Shown here: piece by piece, positions 60,611-64,000 of the stretch
How positions within the stretch are numbered: the stretch's first letter is position 1
How the letters are laid out: each line of letters starts with the position of its first letter
NCBI GenBank assembly: GCA_019118935.1
Contig: DWXY01000124.1
Span: 1 to 64,000, forward strand
Length of the DNA stretch: 64,000 nt
From: Candidatus Oscillibacter pullicola
Lineage (GTDB): Bacteria; Bacillota; Clostridia; Oscillospirales; Oscillospiraceae
Direction: 5' to 3'
Made by a program: the position numbers and the translations under genes
The notes under the pieces: generated by a model
What the model saw: only the letters and a program-made list of their open reading frames with translations
Told to the model about the DNA's origin: nothing
The model's database searches: none

Positions 60611-62457
60611 GTATGCGCCTCCTGTACCGCCCGGGCGATGCCCGCGGCGTCGATTCCGGCCTCCTGTTCCAGCTGGGGCACCGTGCCCTCCGGCAGGAAG
60701 GTCTTGCCCAGGTTGATGAGCACCAGCTTCTCCGGCGCCTGGCCGTGCTGGGCCAGGATGGCCGCCGCCCGCTGGCCCACGCACCCGGCGCCGAAGGCGT
60801 CCTCCGCCACCGCCAGCAGCTTCTTCCCCGCCAGCCAGGGCGCCAGCGTCTCATACTCCAGGGGGGAGATCTGATTCAGCTTCAGCACCTCCGTCCGGAT
60901 GCCCTGCCGTTCCAGCAGGTCCGCCGCCGCCAGGGCCTGGTTCACCAGCACGCCGTAGGTGAGGATGGCGGCGTCCGCCCCCTCCCGGAGCCGGACCACC
61001 GGCGCGCCGGACCGGTCCTCCCGGTAATCGCCCTCGCCGCCCCGGGGATACCGGACCGCCACAGGGCCGTCGATCTCAAACAATGCCTGCCGCAGCATCC
61101 GCCGCAGCTCCGCGAAGCTGGCGGGGCACAGCACCGTGAACCCCGGGATCTCCGACAGGAACAGCGCGTCGAAGCAGCCGTGGTGGGTCTCGCCGTCGGC
61201 GCCCACCAGACCCGCCCGGTCCACCCCCAGCACCACATGGAGCTGCTGGAGGGCCACGTCGTGGATCAGCATGTCGTAGCCCCGCTGCAGGAAGGACGAG
61301 TACACGGCAAACACCGGGAGCATCCCCTGCTTGGCAAGGCCCGCCGCCATTGCCACCCCGTGCCCCTCGGCGATGGCCACGTCGAAGAACCGGTCCGGGA
61401 ACTCCCTGGCAAAGGGGGCAAGGCCGGTGCCGTCCGCCATGGCGGCGGTGATGGCGCAGACCCGCCCGTCCTCTGCGGCGCAGGCGGCCAGCGTCTTGCC
61501 GAACACGGCGGAGAAGTCGTCTCCCCCGCTCTTCTTCACAAGACCCGTCTCCGGGTCGAAGGGGCCCACGCCGTGGAACTTGTCCGGGTTCTGCTCCGCG
61601 AAGGCGTAGCCCTTGCCCTTCACCGTCTTCACATGGACCACCACCGGGCACTGGAGCTCCCGGGCCCAGGCCAGCACGTGGACCAGCCGGTCTAGGTCGT
61701 GGCCGTCGATGGGCCCCAGGTAGGTGAAGCCCATGTCCTCGAACAGGGTGCTGCCGGGCCACAGGGCCTTTTTCAGGGACGTCTTCACCTTGTGGTTGAA
61801 CCGGTACAGCCGGTTCTCCATGGGGTGCTGGCCGAAGAGGCTCCGGTACCACTTTTTAAAGTGATAGTAGGCGGGCTTGGAGCGGATCTGGCTCAGATGG
61901 CTGTCCACCGCCCCCACGTTGGGGTTGATGGACATGCCGTTGTCATTGAGGATCACGATCAGGGGCTCGCCGGAGGCGCCGGCGTTATTGAGCCCCTCGT
62001 AGGCCAGCCCCCCGGTGAGGGCGCCGTCCCCGATCAGGGCCAGAACGCTGTAATCCCCATGCTGTAAAGTTCTTGCCCTTGCCATTCCAAGAGCCACGGA
62101 AACGGAGTTGGAGGCGTGTCCGGCGATGAAGGCGTCGTGTTCGCTCTCCCGGGGCTTGGGGAAGCCGGAGAGGCCGCCGAACTGCCGCAGGGTGTCAAAC
62201 AGCGCCTGCCGGCCCGTGAGGGCCTTGTGGACGTAGCACTGGTGCCCCACGTCGAACACCAGCCGGTCCTTCGACGTGTCGAAGACCCGGTGGATGGCCA
62301 CCGTCAGCTCCACCGCCCCCAGGTTGGAGGCCAGATGCCCGCCGGTTTTGGACACATGCTCCACCAGGAACTGCCGCAGCTCCCGGCACAGGGGCTCCAG
62401 CTGGTCCCGGTCCAGGGCCTTCACGTCCGCCGGGGTATGGATATTCTCTAAGATCAA
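60607..62457 (-). CDS. dxs: 1-deoxy-D-xylulose-5-phosphate synthase
   Basis: TGGHLASNLGAVELTVAIHRVFDTSKDRLVFDVGHQCYVHKALTGR; GDGALTGGLAYEGLNNAG; QRGYDMLIHDVALQ. Confidence 0.97.
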   Translation of the reverse strand: MILENIHTPADVKALDRDQLEPLCRELRQFLVEHVSKTGGHLASNLGAVELTVAIHRVFDTSKDRLVFDVGHQCYVHKALTGRQALFDTLRQFGGLSGFPKPRESEHDAFIAGHASNSVSVALGMARARTLQHGDYSVLALIGDGALTGGLAYEGLNNAGASGEPLIVILNDNGMSINPNVGAVDSHLSQIRSKPAYYHFKKWYRSLFGQHPMENRLYRFNHKVKTSLKKALWPGSTLFEDMGFTYLGPIDGHDLDRLVHVLAWARELQCPVVVHVKTVKGKGYAFAEQNPDKFHGVGPFDPETGLVKKSGGDDFSAVFGKTLAACAAEDGRVCAITAAMADGTGLAPFAREFPDRFFDVAIAEGHGVAMAAGLAKQGMLPVFAVYSSFLQRGYDMLIHDVALQQLHVVLGVDRAGLVGADGETHHGCFDALFLSEIPGFTVLCPASFAELRRMLRQALFEIDGPVAVRYPRGGEGDYREDRSGAPVVRLREGADAAILTYGVLVNQALAAADLLERQGIRTEVLKLNQISPLEYETLAPWLAGKKLLAVAEDAFGAGCVGQRAAAILAQHGQAPEKLVLINLGKTFLPEGTVPQLEQEAGIDAAGIARAVQEAHT

Positions 62458-62473
62458 ATGACCCAGCCTCCTC

Positions 62474-63052
62474 TCAGCGGTGGAACAGGTGCAGAAACCG
62501 TCCCACCCAGTAGACCACGCTGGTGCTTTTGTTCAGGGCCACCGTCTTGCCCAGGGCCTTGCCGCCGATGGTGAGGCCGGACACCAGGGCCGTCACCGCC
62601 ACGCTCAGCAGCACGCTCTCCGGCAGGGCGAAGGCCGTCTGGAGCCGCACCACGATCACGGCGGTGGTGGTGCCGCTGACGATGCCGCAGATGTCCCCCA
62701 CCACGTCGTTGCAGACGCTGGACACCCGCCCGGCGTTCCGCAGCAGGACCAGCGCCTCCTTGGCGCCGGGCTCCTTGTGGGCGGCCATGGAGTGAAAGGG
62801 CCTGGGGTCCGCCGCCGTGACCGCCACGCCGATGATGTCGAACAGGATGCCCAGGCCGATGAACACCGCCAGCACCAGCGCGGCAGCCGCCGCGCCCGCG
62901 CCGCTGAGACTGGTCTCCGACGCAAGGCTCAATGCCGCGGACAGGACGATGGCAAGAAAAAAGACCTGCACGGCCCACCGGTAGGGGCCCGGCCTCTCCC
63001 GCTCCCGTCCGCGCTTTCGCTTTGGGGTATCGCTCAAAAAAAGTCCCTCCAC
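62474..63052 (-). CDS. oapA: OapA-like OLE RNA-associated membrane protein
   Basis: About 192 aa with four TM segments (ALVLAVFIGLGILFDIIGVAVTAAD; VGDICGIVSGTTTAVIVVRL), between the OLE-like RNA and dxs. Identification leans on synteny and size. Confidence 0.65.
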   Translation of the reverse strand: MEGLFLSDTPKRKRGRERERPGPYRWAVQVFFLAIVLSAALSLASETSLSGAGAAAAALVLAVFIGLGILFDIIGVAVTAADPRPFHSMAAHKEPGAKEALVLLRNAGRVSSVCNDVVGDICGIVSGTTTAVIVVRLQTAFALPESVLLSVAVTALVSGLTIGGKALGKTVALNKSTSVVYWVGRFLHLFHR

Positions 63053-63067
63053 TTGGGAATGAATTCA

Positions 63068-63728
63068 AGTTGGCTAAGCCGGCGGCGGCGGAAAAGGTAA
63101 ATCTTACGGCTTAGGTACGGGTTGGATTTCCCCGCGGCACACCTCTCGTTGCCGATGGAGGCGGTTCCCCCTTCGGTGCCGCGGCACAGTGTCGCCAGCC
63201 ATGCCACCCGATCGCCACTTAGTCCGCACTGCAATCCCTTTTCAGCCCGGTCAGGACAGCCTAGGTGATTTCCACCCCAGTCGATCCGTCCCTTTAGCCT
63301 CTTTTGCAAACCGGGTTTCAGGGGGCGATCAAACGGGCCCTCCGGCCAGAGGGCCCCGCCTGTTGTTCCCCCATCCACCCGCCTCACGCAAGGCAGGCTA
63401 CGTCTGCACACAGCGTTACGGCCCCCCAGGGCCGATGCACCGCGCTGCAGGTTCATCAGCTGCTTCGTACGCGGCCCGGAATACCACACTGGGAGTACGT
63501 CCGCGCACAAGAACAGGTCTCCACGGAAACAGGGTCATCATCACCATGCCATTGGAAAGCGCCCTGAGTCCGCAAGCGCAGGCAAAGCCAGGCTTCCCCC
63601 CAGCACCCACCCGAAACTGGGCGTATCAAGCAGGCACCAGAGGTTTCATCGGTGTGCCCTTCAGAGGATTTTTAGCCCCTCCTTCGGAGACGGATGATCT
63701 GACTAGAATACTGCGCCGCCGCTTAGCG
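63068..63728 (-). ncRNA. ole: Putative OLE RNA (ornate, large, extremophilic)
   Basis: About 650-nt non-coding interval with stable hairpins, dedicated promoter, directly upstream of an oapA-like gene in ispA/dxs/tlyA/argR context; 3' stem CTAAGCC/GGCTTAG. Confidence 0.72.
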
Positions 63729-63734
63729 CCATAC

Positions 63735-63763
63735 AGTATATCACAAATCTAATAAATATACAA
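63735..63763 (-). promoter_or_regulatory. Promoter of putative OLE RNA
   Basis: Minus strand TTGTAT-N17-TATACT. Confidence 0.65.
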
Positions 63764-63843
63764 CATATTCCGTATATGCGTCCGTAAATTTTTTGTGACC
63801 GGCCGGGCTGTCCTCCCGGGGCGGACAGCCCCCGGCACCGGGC

Positions 63844-63872
63844 AGAAAAAGGGCCGCCGGACGGCGGCCCCC
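63844..63872 (-). terminator. Rho-independent terminator after ispA-like gene
   Basis: Minus strand GGGCCGCCGTCCGGCGGCCCTTTTT. Confidence 0.8.
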
Positions 63873-63877
63873 GCTCT

Positions 63878-64000
63878 TCACTTGTTCCGCTCCGCCAGGG
63901 AGTCCGCCAGGGCGGCCAGGAAGCCGTCCGTGTCCCAGTCCGCCACCGCGGCCTTGGCCGCCTCCGTGCGGGCGCGGACCGCCCGGCCGCAGCCCTCCAG
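63878..64000 (-). CDS. C-terminus of polyprenyl synthetase (IspA-like), truncated by window end
   Basis: Minus-strand frame ...LEGCGRAVRARTEAAKAAVADWDTDGFLAALADSLAERNK*; short partial, supported by context. Confidence 0.5.
   Translation of the reverse strand: MEGCGRAVRARTEAAKAAVADWDTDGFLAALADSLAERNK

Noticed and set aside
63034-63752. ORFs over the putative OLE RNA (63034-63510 minus, 63189-63752 plus)
   Set aside because: No domain-like content; region better explained as structured RNA.

Overview
GC-rich chromosomal window from a spore-forming Clostridia bacterium. Oscillospiraceae-like is my inference from gene content and composition. Most of it is dense housekeeping and sporulation genes: blaI/M56, pcrA, a tmk-like kinase, mltG, U32 peptidase, ABC-F, dapA, asd, SpoIID-like, queA, recN, xer recombinases, radA, cwlD, cotJ genes, ligA, yunB, murD, yebC, Nif3-like, trmK, sigH-like, glmM, ruvCAB, ECF sigma/anti-sigma, xerD, spoIIM-like, yajC, tgt, argR, nadK, tlyA, dxs. 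The most notable non-standard content is: (1) a three-copy family of about 0.65-0.75 kb non-coding foldback elements (A 46241-46980, B 50704-51441, C 57788-58450). They have long terminal inverted repeats (113 nt in copy B), conserved end hairpins and a conserved core, but no transposase; a solo end remnant lies near 5710-5772. I recognise no named family. (2) A putative OLE RNA locus (63068-63728, minus) in the expected ispA-OLE-oapA-dxs-tlyA-argR context. (3) An RNase P RNA whose P12 region contains a perfect 31-bp inverted repeat enclosing about 160 nt of extra sequence. (4) A minimal island with a catalytic-domain-only tyrosine recombinase and an HUH Rep-like protein, bracketed by repeated GCAAGGGGTTGAC motifs and next to a GC-extreme non-coding block. 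(5) A divergent HTH/small-protein locus with a 34-bp perfect palindrome. No tRNA, rRNA or CRISPR array was recognised. All calls come from reading the sequence; no database search was run.
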